Assembly (NCBI GenBank): GCA_965116565.1
Contig: OZ220699.1
Coordinates: forward strand, 2,046,001 to 2,110,000
DNA: 64,000 bases
Reading direction: 5' to 3'
Source of the DNA: Bin87 sp965116565
GTDB taxonomy: Bacteria; Chloroflexota; Dehalococcoidia; Lucifugimonadales; UBA3495
Shown: piece after piece, positions 46,059 to 56,199 of the stretch
Layout of the letters: every line of letters begins with the position of its first letter
How positions within the stretch are numbered: position 1 is the stretch's first letter
The notes under the pieces: model-generated
What the model was told of the DNA's origin: nothing
Database searches by the model: none
What the model saw: only the letters and a program-made list of their open reading frames with translations
Position numbers and translations under genes: made by a program

Positions 46059-47591
46059 TTGGACGTACGTACAATCGTAACCAACCTGCAAGCCGGGATA
46101 GTTGTGGGCGTTGTTCTGGTGCCTGTCGCTATGGCCTACGGCTTGATTGCGGGGATTGGTCCTGCCGCCGGCCTCTACGGAGCGGTAGCGGTAGGATTGG
46201 TAACAGCCATAGCAGGGAGCAGCCGAGTCCTGATCGCCGGCCCTAACGTTTTCGTGGCCCTGGTATTGGCTCCGGTAACCGCGGAGCATGGATTGACGGC
46301 TGCCTTCACCACCACGATGCTCGCCGGCGTCATATTGGTGGCTTTTGCCGCGGTCCGGTGGGGACGGTTGGTCGCGTACATTCCCCACTCACTGCTCGTC
46401 GGTTTCTTTACCGCGGCCGGCATCGTTCTAATCATCACGCACATCCTTCCTGCAGTCGGCTTGCCCACAGCGAAAGGGGGGGCGATCGGCAACATGGTTG
46501 CGTGGCCAAGTGCAACGTTCAACTTCGACGCCGTAATAGTGGCGCTGGTGACGGTAGCGGTCGGTCTGCTGTGGCCGCGCCGGTTGTCCAGGTACGCCCC
46601 CGGCCCCTTCGTCGCGTTGCTTGGCGGCACCCTTATTGGGATGCTATGGCTCCATGATGCTCCGGTCGTGGGTGACATCCCGCGAGGACTGCCGACCCTC
46701 ACGATGCCGATATTCAACCCTGCCTTCATCTTGCCGGCGTTCACCATCGCCCTGATGTGTGCGGCCAACGGATTGATCACCGCTCTGCAGGCCGACAGCC
46801 TCACCGGCAGCAGCCATCGGCCGAATCAACTGCTCACTGCCCTAGGCGTGGGCAACCTGTTGGGTGGTTTCTTTGGCGGCAATGCGGGAGGAGCCAGCGT
46901 CACGACTTTTTTGAACATACAGGCCAGGGGACGAAGTGTCGTCTCGCCCATAACGGCTGCCCTGATAGTCCTGTTGGCGTTGATCTTCCTGCCCATAGAG
47001 GAAATACCGATAGCCGCCTTGGCCGGGATCATAATCGTCAACGGTTACCTGATCATCGACTGGCGATATATGAAACGGATTGCCAGGATCCCGCGGGGTT
47101 ACGCGGCTGTCATGTTGACGACGGCGATCATCGCCATGATTGTGGACTTCAACGTGGCGGTCATCATAGGTCTAGTGGTCGCGTTCCTGGTTGCTGCGGT
47201 GCGCAGCGAACGCTCCGAACTGCAACGGTTGGTATCGGTGCCGCTGCCCGACTCCGCGGTGTGGCCGGACGGCGAAATGCTCGAATCACGGGTGGGACTG
47301 GTTGTGATGCCCGATTGGGTTTCAGTGTCCAGCGCACGGGAGATGGTGCGGATACTGGGAAGAGACATGACCGACAGCCAGGTCACGATATTGGACTTCA
47401 CCAAAGTCGCCTACATGGACGATACCGCAGCCACGCTGGTTGGGCAGGTGATTAACGGCCGCAGGGTCCTGGTCGTCGGTCTGCATGGAACAGCGAAAGA
47501 GACGATGGCCGCGTTCAATGATGTTTCGACTGTACATATCGTTTCCAACGTGGACGACGCCAAGGCAGCGATAAGGGACGGAAATGTCTGA
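46059..47591 (+). CDS. SulP family inorganic anion transporter with STAS domain
   Basis: A 510-aa membrane protein of the SulP/SLC26 family (sulfate, bicarbonate or other anions). The opening NLQAGIVVGVVLVPVAMAYGLIAGI with AAGLYGA is the first-helix signature, followed by LIAGPNVFVALVLAPV and further helices to about 390. A STAS domain occupies about 410-505, with VTILDFTKVAYMDDTAATL. The likely start is TTG 46059 behind GAGAGG; no ATG gives a better N-terminus. Cargo unknown. Neighbours give no hint. Confidence 0.9.
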   Translation: MDVRTIVTNLQAGIVVGVVLVPVAMAYGLIAGIGPAAGLYGAVAVGLVTAIAGSSRVLIAGPNVFVALVLAPVTAEHGLTAAFTTTMLAGVILVAFAAVRWGRLVAYIPHSLLVGFFTAAGIVLIITHILPAVGLPTAKGGAIGNMVAWPSATFNFDAVIVALVTVAVGLLWPRRLSRYAPGPFVALLGGTLIGMLWLHDAPVVGDIPRGLPTLTMPIFNPAFILPAFTIALMCAANGLITALQADSLTGSSHRPNQLLTALGVGNLLGGFFGGNAGGASVTTFLNIQARGRSVVSPITAALIVLLALIFLPIEEIPIAALAGIIIVNGYLIIDWRYMKRIARIPRGYAAVMLTTAIIAMIVDFNVAVIIGLVVAFLVAAVRSERSELQRLVSVPLPDSAVWPDGEMLESRVGLVVMPDWVSVSSAREMVRILGRDMTDSQVTILDFTKVAYMDDTAATLVGQVINGRRVLVVGLHGTAKETMAAFNDVSTVHIVSNVDDAKAAIRDGNV

Positions 47592-48330
47592 CTTTCGCCG
47601 CTTGCGGATTACGTCGTAGATTGATGGATACGCCGAGACATAACGCAATGCCCAATGGACGGCAGGCGCCCCGGGGATCATCTTGGATCAGGCCGCCTCA
47701 CCACAGCGTTTGACGGCATCAACGCTAAACGTTCCATTGCCACGTTGAGGCGTGCCCTCGTTCAACTAGCCGTCGCCCACCAGGGTCCCGGGACAGCAGC
47801 CACGCTCACCGAAAGAAGATGGACGCCGCGATGCCCAGTCACGCCTTTTGGCCGAGTGGCAGGTACGCACCGACGTGCTCAGGAGGCGGTTTCGAGCGGC
47901 GTTTGCTTGCCGCCGGTGAACCAACATCAGCTATGGCGTGGGTGAGATCAGGCCGGGCCGATGGGAGGATCCGGCTCGGCTGTGTTCGTACGTCGCCTCC
48001 GCGCATTCGCAGGTGAACGAGCCGTAGAGACTCGCCTATCGCGCTGATGGCGCGCTGTCCACCGGTGGAGGCTCTGCCGCGGGAGGGTGTGTTACCGGGC
48101 GTATCCAAGTGTCCATCACCGGATTGGCCGACCTCCAGGCTTTATTGTCGCATTCCGTTGCAGAAAGCTGTGTCGAAGAGCGAATCGACGGATAGAATAC
48201 CAACGGGCCATCCGGACTTCATTTGAACTGAGGTGGTGTGGGCCTGGCCGGCTGCCGTCGCCACACGACCGTCAAGATAAACCCGCAACGTCAAGATAAA
48301 CCCGCAACGTCAAGATAAGGAGTGAGTTGT
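47592..48330. other. gene-poor interval with tandem repeat
   Basis: Nothing coding is evident across 740 bases. The 3' end carries the 19-base tandem repeat listed separately, which abuts the ribosome site of the next gene. Confidence 0.45.
48270..48318 (+). repeat. 19-bp tandem repeat, 2.6 copies
   Basis: CGTCAAGATAAACCCGCAA occurs twice back to back (48270-48288, 48289-48307), followed by the first 11 bases of a third copy that run into AAGGAG, the ribosome site of the downstream gene. The leader length of that gene therefore depends on copy number. Confidence 0.85.
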
Positions 48331-50019
48331 ATGACTGCAATGACAGGCGGAGAAGCCCTCGTGCAATCCCTGGTCAACGAGGGAGTTGACGTGATATTCG
48401 GTGTCCCAGGCATCCAACTATACGGCATCATGGCTGCCCTTCGGGACGAGCCGAAAATCCGGATGATCACGACCCGGCACGAGCAAGCCGCCTCCTACAT
48501 GGCCGACGGTTATGCCCGAGCGTCGGGCAAGCCGGGCGTGGCCTTGGTGGTGCCAGGCGTTGGCCTGTACAACGCCGCGTCCGGTGTGGCCACCGCCTAC
48601 GCCCGATCATCCCCAGTCCTGGTCATCGCCGGACAGGTCCCCCGAGGCATGATCGGACGAAACCTGGGGGCAGTGCATGAGGTGATGGACCAGGGAGGCG
48701 CGCTCAGTTCCATAACCAAATGGCGACGTATGGCAATGCGACCCAGGGAAATTCCCGAAGCGGTATTCGAGGCTTTCCGGCAGATGCGCACCGGTCGCCC
48801 GCGTCCGGTCCTGCTCGAGGTTCCGCCGGAAGCCGGCGTGGAGGTGGAAGAAGTTCAGTTGCGGGATCCCGCTCCCATATCGAGGATCGTGCCCAGCCCG
48901 GAACAACTGCGACACGCGGCCCAGGTCATCGCCAATTCCCGACTACCCGTGATATTCGCTGGCGGCGGAGTGGCACGCTCCGACGCAGAGGGTTCTCTCG
49001 TCAGGCTGGCAGAAGCGACCAACATACCGGTCATTACGTCCACGGGAGGGAAGGGAACCATACCGGATGGTCATCCACTTTGCTACGGCTCCTGTTTCAG
49101 CGCGCGCGGCGAACGACAAGAAATGAACGAGCTCTATGATGTCATGACGGCGGCGGACGTTGTGATCGGCATCGGAACTCGCTTTTCCCTGGGCAATCCG
49201 GCCGGCAATTCGTCCACGTTGATCAACATCAACATCGACGACAACGATCTCACCAGGATCCAGTCCAACACCATCCCCCTGCACGGAGACGCCACGGCCA
49301 CAATTGAAGCCCTCTTGCCCCATTTGTTGGCCGTAGGAGCGAACGTGCGTCCGTCGCCGGCCGAGGCGGTGGCTGCCGCCCGTCGCCTGGTCGCATACCG
49401 CGACATCCAGCTTGAGGAGCCTCAGTACCCTATCCTAGAGGTCATTCAACGAAGCGTGCCGGAAGACGCGTATGTCCTGTGGGATGTGAGCCAGTTGGGT
49501 TTCTACGCCCGGACCCACTACCATGTAAAACACCCCAAGACCTACATTGACTCGGGATACCAGTTCAACCTCGGTTACGCTTTTCCCACTGCCCTGGGCG
49601 CGAAAGTCGCCAACCCGGAACGACCAACGATCTGCATGGCAGGAGACGGCGGGTTCATGTTCAATGCCTCGGAACTGGCTACCGCCATGAAATACAACAT
49701 CAACGTTGTCACCATCATCTGGCGGAACGACTCCTATGGAAACGTCGCACGCGACCTGGATGATTTCTTCGCCGGATCCTACGAGACCGACCTGGTGAAT
49801 CCTGATTTCGTCAAGTTCGCCGAATCATTCGGCGCCATTGGGTTGCGGGCGGGCAGCCCCATGGAACTGGAAAGCCTGGTTCCCAAGGCTATGGAATACG
49901 ACGCGCCCGTGGTCATCGATGTTCCATTGGGCGACCTGCCCATACCTCGCGCTCCTCAGGTGGCTCCGGTGTACAGCCTTCCGTGGACGCAACCCCAGCA
50001 AGGGCTGATCACTTCCTGA
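48331..50019 (+). CDS. thiamine-pyrophosphate-dependent enzyme (acetolactate synthase/decarboxylase-like)
   Basis: A 562-aa TPP enzyme with the usual three domains. N-terminal pyrimidine-binding domain has E51 in TTRHEQAASYMADGYAR, the glutamate that activates TPP. A central domain follows, and the C-terminal pyrophosphate domain has GDGGFMFNASELATAMKYN at about 438-456 and the metal-binding NDSYG. It resembles acetolactate synthase large subunits, but it is alone without a small subunit and could be a 2-oxoacid decarboxylase, sulfoacetaldehyde acetyltransferase-like or benzaldehyde lyase-like enzyme. ATG 48331 is chosen over GTG 48322 because AAGGAG ends at 48322. Confidence 0.9.
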   Translation: MTAMTGGEALVQSLVNEGVDVIFGVPGIQLYGIMAALRDEPKIRMITTRHEQAASYMADGYARASGKPGVALVVPGVGLYNAASGVATAYARSSPVLVIAGQVPRGMIGRNLGAVHEVMDQGGALSSITKWRRMAMRPREIPEAVFEAFRQMRTGRPRPVLLEVPPEAGVEVEEVQLRDPAPISRIVPSPEQLRHAAQVIANSRLPVIFAGGGVARSDAEGSLVRLAEATNIPVITSTGGKGTIPDGHPLCYGSCFSARGERQEMNELYDVMTAADVVIGIGTRFSLGNPAGNSSTLININIDDNDLTRIQSNTIPLHGDATATIEALLPHLLAVGANVRPSPAEAVAAARRLVAYRDIQLEEPQYPILEVIQRSVPEDAYVLWDVSQLGFYARTHYHVKHPKTYIDSGYQFNLGYAFPTALGAKVANPERPTICMAGDGGFMFNASELATAMKYNINVVTIIWRNDSYGNVARDLDDFFAGSYETDLVNPDFVKFAESFGAIGLRAGSPMELESLVPKAMEYDAPVVIDVPLGDLPIPRAPQVAPVYSLPWTQPQQGLITS

Positions 50020-50457
50020 GACATCCGCGACCGCCATGATCAGCGCCAGTATCGGCAACAAACCACAATCATTCACGCCCATGAAAACGCTCGAAGTGAA
50101 AAGCCTCCGTGAGAAATGGATAGTCATGACGACGCGGTTGCGCGGTACGTCTTTGGGTGAATCGGGAACCGTTGCCGGCGACAGTCTCCGGAGCGCACTG
50201 GGTATTCCGCGCTTTTCGACTATCAATGGCCTTCTACTTCACCGGATGTCTCCGCCGCCCATGACTGTCTCGTTGAGCGGTTTTGAAAAGGAGATTGGTT
50301 CGCGCCACATCCATAAAGCACGGAGGCACGGTCTGGGGTGATAGACGACTATTAGGAATGCCTCTGTCGTTGACTACTCTTGCCGGTCTGGACCGCCAAG
50401 ACCTGGACATATAGCTTCGAGCCGTTGGCTAATCCACAGGCTCCAGCTCTCCCTCAG
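50020..50457. other. spacer between TPP enzyme and IS5 copy 2
   Basis: I see no gene or recognisable element here. Confidence 0.4.
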
Positions 50458-51358
50458 AGGGTGTGTGACAGTTGCCGAACGTTGCGCGGGCTATTCCTGG
50501 GATGAGGATGGGACGCCGGCCACGCTGGGAGCATGAGCGGAAAACCTTATCCCAGAGATTTGACCGACGCCCAGTGGGAGGAGTTGGCGCCCCTGCTGCC
50601 GACTGACACGAAAAGAGGCCATCCCAGCACCACGGACTTGCGGGAGGTGGTCAACGGCATTATGTGTGTTGAGGGGCGGCATACCCTGGCTCCTGATGCC
50701 CCAAGACCTACCACCCTGGGGCACAGTGTGGTGGTACTTTCGGAACTGGCGCGACGACGGCACCTGGGAACGGGTTGAGGCAACCCTGCGTGCCCGGGTT
50801 CGGGAAACTGCGTGCCGAGAGACTGCACCCAGTGTAGCCATCATTGACAGCCATCGGTGAGGACCACGGAAAAAGGGGCCCAGAGGTTACGACGCTGGCA
50901 AACGGGTAACCGGACGCAAACGGCACATCGTGGCGGACACCATGGGATAGTTGCTGGCGGTGGTGGTTCACGCCGCCAACATCCAGAGCCTGCCCTGTGC
51001 TACGACACGGGGATCGGGACGGCGCCAGGTTGATGCTGGCCAAGCTGCCGGGCAACTTTCCCAGGCTGCAGTTGATCTGGGCCGATGCTGGCTACGCGCG
51101 TCAACTGGTGACCTGGGCTTGGGTGGCGGGTGGATGGCTGCTGACCGTGGTGAAGCGCAAGCCCAACAGCCACCACTTTGAAGTCCTGCCCCGACGATGG
51201 GTAGTCATGTGCACCCTGGCTTGGCTGAGCCTACGTCGCCAGTGCAGCAAAGATTATGAGGCGCGCACCTAAAGCAGCCAAGCCCGGGTTCACGTCGCCA
51301 TGATCCACGTGATGCTCAGACGCCTGCAACCTGCTTGAAACTAATGGTCACACACCCT
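50458..51358 (+). mobile_element. IS5-family element, copy 2, inactive
   Basis: Inverted ends AGGGTGTGTGAC (left, 50458) and, read inward, AGGGTGTGTGAC (right, ending 51358). About 900 bases, so longer than copy 1 and retaining its 3' half. No convincing target duplication. Confidence 0.8.
50533..51338 (+). pseudogene. IS5-family transposase, copy 2
   Basis: Starts SGKPYPRDLTDAQWEELAPL and DLREVVNGI, then shifts frame near 50665 to LRGGIPWLLMPQDLPPWGTV, and reaches a stop at 50860 after SVAIIDSHR. The C-terminal half resumes DRDGARLMLAKLPGNFPRLQ, IWADAGYARQLVTW with the second catalytic Asp, VLPRRWVVMCTLAWLSLRR, then another stop before MIHVMLRRLQPA. Several frameshifts and stops; the two copies together allow the ancestor to be reconstructed. 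Confidence 0.85.
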
Positions 51359-51394
51359 GTTAGACCATAGATTTCAGACGGCGGCCAGGTGGGG

Positions 51395-52969
51395 TTAAGC
51401 CGAGGCAATCAAGTCGACGGCACGCTCCCCGATCATGACAACCGTGGCGTGGCTGCCACCTGACCTTGTTACCCGCGGCATCACCGACGCATCGACCACC
51501 GACAACCCCGTTACACCCTTGACGTTGCAGTATTGATCAACAACCGCCATTGGGTCTGAGTCCGGGCCCATCTTGCATGTGCCGGACACATGCCTGGCGG
51601 TGCCAACGGTTTGGCGTATATAGATGTCCAGGGCGTCGTCGTCGGCCAGAATGTCATCCGTTGGGTGGAGCCGGTAATCGGCCACGTCCTTATACGCATC
51701 GGTTTCAAGGAAACCGATGGCCATTCGGATACCTTCCCGCACCCGACGCTTGTCGTTTGGATGCTGAAGATAGCGATAGTTGAACTCTGGCTGCACTGAG
51801 GGATCGGCAGACGCCAGCCTGACGTATCCTGCGCCGTCGGGCAGTCCGAGGGTGCACGAGATTCGCGCCACCCGGTCCGCAGGAACATCATCGTTGAGGA
51901 ACTTGGTGCGCAAACCGGGGACGCGCTCCGGCCGTTCGTCAACCATTGGGGTGGTCCTCAGCAACATATCGTTGACTTCGCCGGAGCCGTGGGAGGTGTA
52001 GTGCAAGCAAAAGCGTGCCGCATCGGCATCGGAAGTCAGGGTCATTCCGTCTTTGACTTTGAAGGTGATCTGGGCGCTCAGGTGGTTAAATAGGTTCTGC
52101 CCCACTCCGGGAAGCTCATGAACGAGCGGTATGCCAAATTGCTCAAGCTGGTCCCTGGGGCCGATTCCCGACAGCATGAGCAGGTGGGGCGACTTGAGAG
52201 CCCCAGCGCTCAACACAACCCGATCTGCTTCAATGTTGAAAATCTCGCCCCCACTTTCTGCTTCAACACCGACGGCCTTTCGATCCTCGATCAATACCTT
52301 CCTGACGAAAACCCCTCCCCTCACCGTTAGGTTGAGACGGTGGCGCATGGGATTCAGGTGAGTGATGGCCGCGCTCATCCTCCAGCCGTCCAGGTTGTTC
52401 GAGGGCCACACGCCGATTCCCGAGGGGTTCGGGCCATTGGTATCCTCGACTGTCCCATAGCCGGACTCCAAGCAGGCTGCGTGGAAGGCCGTTTGGATGT
52501 CTGCCCAGGGCCCGGATTGACGACGCCTCACCGGCATCGGTCCGTCGGCTCCATGAAAATCATCGCGAATGTCGAGATCGTGCTCAGATTTTCTGAAGTA
52601 GGGCAGCACCTTGTCATAAGACCATTCATCGTTGCCCATGGCAGCCCAGGAGTCGAAATCCTCTGGCAACCCCCTTTGCATCGCCTGACCGTTGATGGAC
52701 GATCCTCCGCCGATCACCTTGCCCTGAGCTACGTGGATCTCTCCCTGCTCATCGGTGATCGTTCCCCGCAAGGCCCAGTTGTGCTCGGACTCTGGGGATT
52801 CTGCAAAACTTGTGTGGCCGAACTTTATCTCGTCCGGAAGATAGTCTGGATCGGGGTAATCCGGCCCGGCTTCCAACAACAGAACGGATGTATTCGCGTT
52901 TTCAGCCAATCTGCTGGCCAACACCGACCCAGCCGCTCCTCCACCGACGATAACAACGTCATATTTCAT
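51395..52969 (-). CDS. GMC family FAD-dependent oxidoreductase
   Basis: A 524-aa glucose-methanol-choline oxidoreductase. The FAD-binding fold VVIVGGGAAGSVLASRLAEN is at about 5-24, followed by the ribose-binding Glu in LLLEAG. Further motifs: GKVIGGGSSINGQ near 83-95, SAGALKSPHLLMLSGIGP near 255-272, and a C-terminal active-site part ARHVSGTCKMG plus GGSHATVVMIGERA. The first His of the pair is kept and the second position appears as S-H. It oxidises an alcohol (choline-type or other). Monocistronic, convergent with the IS5 copy. Confidence 0.93.
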   Translation of the reverse strand: MKYDVVIVGGGAAGSVLASRLAENANTSVLLLEAGPDYPDPDYLPDEIKFGHTSFAESPESEHNWALRGTITDEQGEIHVAQGKVIGGGSSINGQAMQRGLPEDFDSWAAMGNDEWSYDKVLPYFRKSEHDLDIRDDFHGADGPMPVRRRQSGPWADIQTAFHAACLESGYGTVEDTNGPNPSGIGVWPSNNLDGWRMSAAITHLNPMRHRLNLTVRGGVFVRKVLIEDRKAVGVEAESGGEIFNIEADRVVLSAGALKSPHLLMLSGIGPRDQLEQFGIPLVHELPGVGQNLFNHLSAQITFKVKDGMTLTSDADAARFCLHYTSHGSGEVNDMLLRTTPMVDERPERVPGLRTKFLNDDVPADRVARISCTLGLPDGAGYVRLASADPSVQPEFNYRYLQHPNDKRRVREGIRMAIGFLETDAYKDVADYRLHPTDDILADDDALDIYIRQTVGTARHVSGTCKMGPDSDPMAVVDQYCNVKGVTGLSVVDASVMPRVTRSGGSHATVVMIGERAVDLIASA

Positions 52970-53669
52970 GGATCCCCCTTTGATGCCTCGTCTTTCAACT
53001 CAGGATTTCCCAGTTTCAGCCGATTCCGCTGAGGATAGGACGTTCTGGGATTTCACCGATTATAAACCGGCATTCTCCATATCGGCCGACCAGCAGGTTC
53101 CGAACAGGGTGGTTGGAGCTTATTGCCGGTCTTCTGCACTTGTCAATCCGTTTTCGCTCCTGTGTCCAGGCCCTCGGCACAACATACGTCGCTTCGGGCG
53201 ATTGTCGGGAAACCGGGAGCAGGACCACTCGAACATCAGACCAGAGCGACATCGACCAGCTTCCGGCGCCCGCAGACAGTGCCTCGAAAAACCGCACCCC
53301 TTCACCGACAGATGGGGCAGAAACACCATACGTAGGACCCCTGAGGCACAACTAACCGATAAAGCCAAGATTCTCCCTGGACCCTAGATCGGCTGAACAG
53401 CGTTATCTGTAAACCCCCGCGCTCCGTCGGAGGGCGGGGGGCGCAGGCAACCAACGCAGGGGAAGCGGGTTGTCAATTCGCAGGCGTGTTTTCCCTACGG
53501 TCAAACCACAACAGCCGCCCCAGCCCTGTAGCGAATGCCAAGCAAAACCAGACATTCCAGGGGACTGCCACCCCTGAGCAGGAAATTGGGGACTTTCTGG
53601 CAGAGGCGGGCAACGTGTTGCGGGAAGTCTCTGAATCGAACCACGGCTCGCCCTCTACAATGCCGATCG
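52970..53669. other. intergenic region with a long hairpin
   Basis: No supported gene. The one structured feature is a hairpin at 53414-53440: CCCCCGC pairs with GCGGGGG around an inner CTCC/GGAG stem, a typical extragenic palindrome. Confidence 0.5.
53414..53440. repeat. GC-rich intergenic hairpin
   Basis: Outer stem CCCCCGC/GCGGGGG and inner stem CTCCG/CGGAG, separated by single-base bulges. REP-type element or terminator; no T-run. Confidence 0.5.
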
Positions 53670-55222
53670 ATGCTGACCCAGCAGAACATAACGAAGATAG
53701 CGGCGGGATACTTCCGAGTTAGCGATGAGCATCAAGTCGACGGGTATTCGCTGGATGCCCAGCGTCGGGACTTTCATGAGGCTTGCGAGAAAACCCTGGG
53801 GCGTTGCAGACGCCCATGACGATGAAGGCCGCTCGGCGCCGGTGGAATCCATCGCCAAACGGCCGACGTTCCGCCAAATGTTGGATGATTCCCAAGCGGA
53901 CAAGTTCGACGTGGTGGTCACTCACACGTTGGACCGCTTCACCCGGAACCTGAGGGTGATGCTGGACGCCTTCCAAACCTTCTCCCAGCACAACGTAACC
54001 TCCGTGTCCATTACCCAGGACATCGACTACACGACACCCGAGGGCAGGCTGTTCATGACCATGCTGGGCGCCTTCGCCCAGTATTTTTCGGACGCTTCGT
54101 CAATACACACCAAGGAGGGTATGAGGGAGCGGGCGATGCACGGCATGTACAACGGAGAACCGCCCTTCGGTGATGAACGGTGTGACGCGAATTGCATTGG
54201 CATCGACGAGAACCACACCGGTTGCCGCATAGACCCGGTCGCCGGCCCGGCAATGCGCAAGACATTCGAGCAATACCGAAGCGGCTCACACTCCTATCGC
54301 ACGCTGGCTGAGGAGTTGAATAAGCAGGGGTTCCGCACCAAAGGGAGACGACGGTCCGACCTCGATACCGAAGTAATGCACGATGATCCGGACAACGCCC
54401 AAGGAGCCCTCTTCACTGGATGGTCAATTCGTGACCTTCTCAGTAACCGTTTTTTCCTCGGTGAGGTTCGCCATAAGGGCGAATACTACCCCGGCCGCCA
54501 TCAGCCTCTCGTCAGCGAGGAACTGTTCAACGAAGTTCAGGAGCGTATCAAAGAGAACCGATCCCGGAAATCAGTTTCGGTGAGCCGCTCCAGCCAGAAC
54601 CCGCATATGCTCACCGGGCTGTTGAGATGTCACCGGTGCGGGACAAAGCTGTGGTCGCAGAGACAGGGCCAGGACGGCAAGACCTACTACGTCGTGCCCA
54701 GGAAAGGCACGGATCGAAAATGCGCTCATGCCCGCCAGTCGTTTGTCGGTTACGTGTTCGAGGACCAGGTTGACCAGATCTTTGGCGGTTTCACCCTACG
54801 ACCCGACTGGGTTGACTGGATCATCCAAAACTATGTCGAAGGAACTGACCACAGCGAAGGCCTCAAAAGGCGCGCGGCCATCCCGAGGTAGATCGAGCGC
54901 CCCCAGGAACTGTACCTGGAGGGGGACCTAACCAAGGCCCGATATCTGATCATCAAAGAGAACGCGGAGGCTCAACTGACTACTATCTACGTCCTGGAGC
55001 TGGACGACGCCCCCGTGGCCGTCAAGATCCTCACCCACCTGAAAGAACTCTGGAAGTCAGCAGACCCCGGCCAGCGGAACCGTCTCCTGTTGGCGGTGTT
55101 CCGCAGCATCTACGTGGATCTGGCGAACCGGGAGGCAGTGGGTTCCGGCCCATGGAAGCCTTCAACGCCCTCCTCCAGGCAATGGACTATAGAGACAACG
55201 TTGAAGTTTGGCCCACCCCGTA
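53670..55222 (+). pseudogene. large serine recombinase, multiply broken
   Basis: Starts at ATG 53670 with AAGYFRVSDEHQVDGYSLDA, the resolvase N-terminus with catalytic Ser in RVS. A frameshift near 53800 moves the rest (THTLDRFTRNLRVMLDAF, MLGAFAQYFSDA) into the frame that runs 53800-54888. The recombinase domain and zinc ribbon (LTGLLRCHRCGTKLW...KCAHAR) are present. TAG at 54889 interrupts, the same frame continues ELYLEGDLTKARYLIIKE and LKELWKSADPGQRNRLLLAVF, and another shift lies near 55150 before NALLQAMDYRDNVEVWPT. It runs convergently into the 3' end of ssrA, a classical integration site. Confidence 0.88.
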
Positions 55223-55240
55223 TGGGGAATTTGCATGGGA

Positions 55241-55597
55241 TGGTGGAGACGGGGGAGAGTCGCACTCCCCGTCCAGAAACTCCCCTGAGCGGATATGCTA
55301 CAAGCTTGTTCGGCGCTTTGTTCTCGCCGCTACCGACTCCCGCCGACGGGATTCGGCAACCGCCAGCCGATGAAATCTGTGGCCCCGGTTATCGGCGTCG
55401 CTGGGGTAGCATCCCGGAATAATTAGACGTCCGCTTCCCGGCTTCCGGGCCTACTGGTGGCAGACGTAGCCGCGTTTAGGCGGCTAGAGCGAATTCACGT
55501 TCGCCAGTTACTTGTTCGCCACTGTTTTTAGCGAGGGCAGCAGCAACCTCGGCCTGCAATCCGTCAGAAACCGCTCCTGTCGAACCTACGCGTCCCC
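55241..55597 (-). ncRNA. ssrA: transfer-messenger RNA
   Basis: A complete 357-base tmRNA on the minus strand, frees stalled ribosomes and tags the peptide. The 5' end (55597 downward) reads GGGGACGCGTAGGTTCGACA, the tRNA-like 5' consensus; the 3' end gives a T-arm with TTC-like loop and CGTCTCC-ACCA, with CCA encoded at 55243-55241. The seven acceptor pairs GGGGACG/CGTCTCC match (one G-U). The tag frame encodes AKNSGEQVTGEREFALAA followed by TAA at 55476-55478, ending in the protease signal ALAA. The dead serine recombinase converges on its 3' end. Confidence 0.96.
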
Positions 55598-55748
55598 AAC
55601 TGTGGACCGATCCCGACTTGACGGGAACATCCTGGATCAATGGTAACACCACCAGAGAATACGGGCAAATGACGCGTACGCCCCATTGGTAGACCGCGTT
55701 AACGTGCCTTTTAAGTAGTGCAGTTGACGTCATCGCAATTGACGCAGT

Positions 55749-55970
55749 TCAGGCTGACGCCTCCAGGATGTTACTGATCGGTAAGGCCGGGTCGTGCTGG
55801 TGGTTGGTGAATGTGACGTAGTGGCGCCCCCCTGCCCATTTGTCGTGTGGCTCGGCCAGCGCCGCGCCCACCAGACGCAAGGTGGCGGCACGATTGGCGG
55901 AGATACCCACCACCTTCCCTACAGGGACAGGCTCTGCGACGCCGGATCTCCTGATGGGAGCAGTCCTCTA
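55749..55970 (-). pseudogene. IS256-family transposase, C-terminal fragment
   Basis: Minus-strand frame between stops, reading VGISANRAATLRLVGAALAE, then PHDKWAGGRHYVTF and an end at TGA 55749-55751. The pattern NRAA.LRLVGA.LAE..D.W...RHY is the usual C-terminus of IS256 (mutator-type) transposases. Only about 70 residues remain; there is no catalytic region upstream. Confidence 0.7.
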
Positions 55971-56199
55971 GCCCGGAATGATCCGGGAGACTGGCTCAGG
56001 GACGCGCCATACGGTGAGCGCCCACGGATCTCCCGAGCGCTTCCGCTTCCATCTGAACAAGACATTGCCCGGCCGTCCAATGCGTGATCTCCGCATCACT
56101 CATGGGCTGGCGTGCCAACGAGCACTTTTCCATCAGGCCGTGGCGGAGACCGGCCCAGTGGAGCTCATAGCGCAGTGCGCGATGACGGAGGGAACAGAA

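Noticed and set aside
54889..54891. TAG and TGA codons in several genes as evidence of stop-codon recoding
   Set aside because: Interrupted genes are all mobile or toxin genes that also have frameshifts, while metabolic genes use TAA, TAG and TGA as normal stops; decay explains the pattern better.
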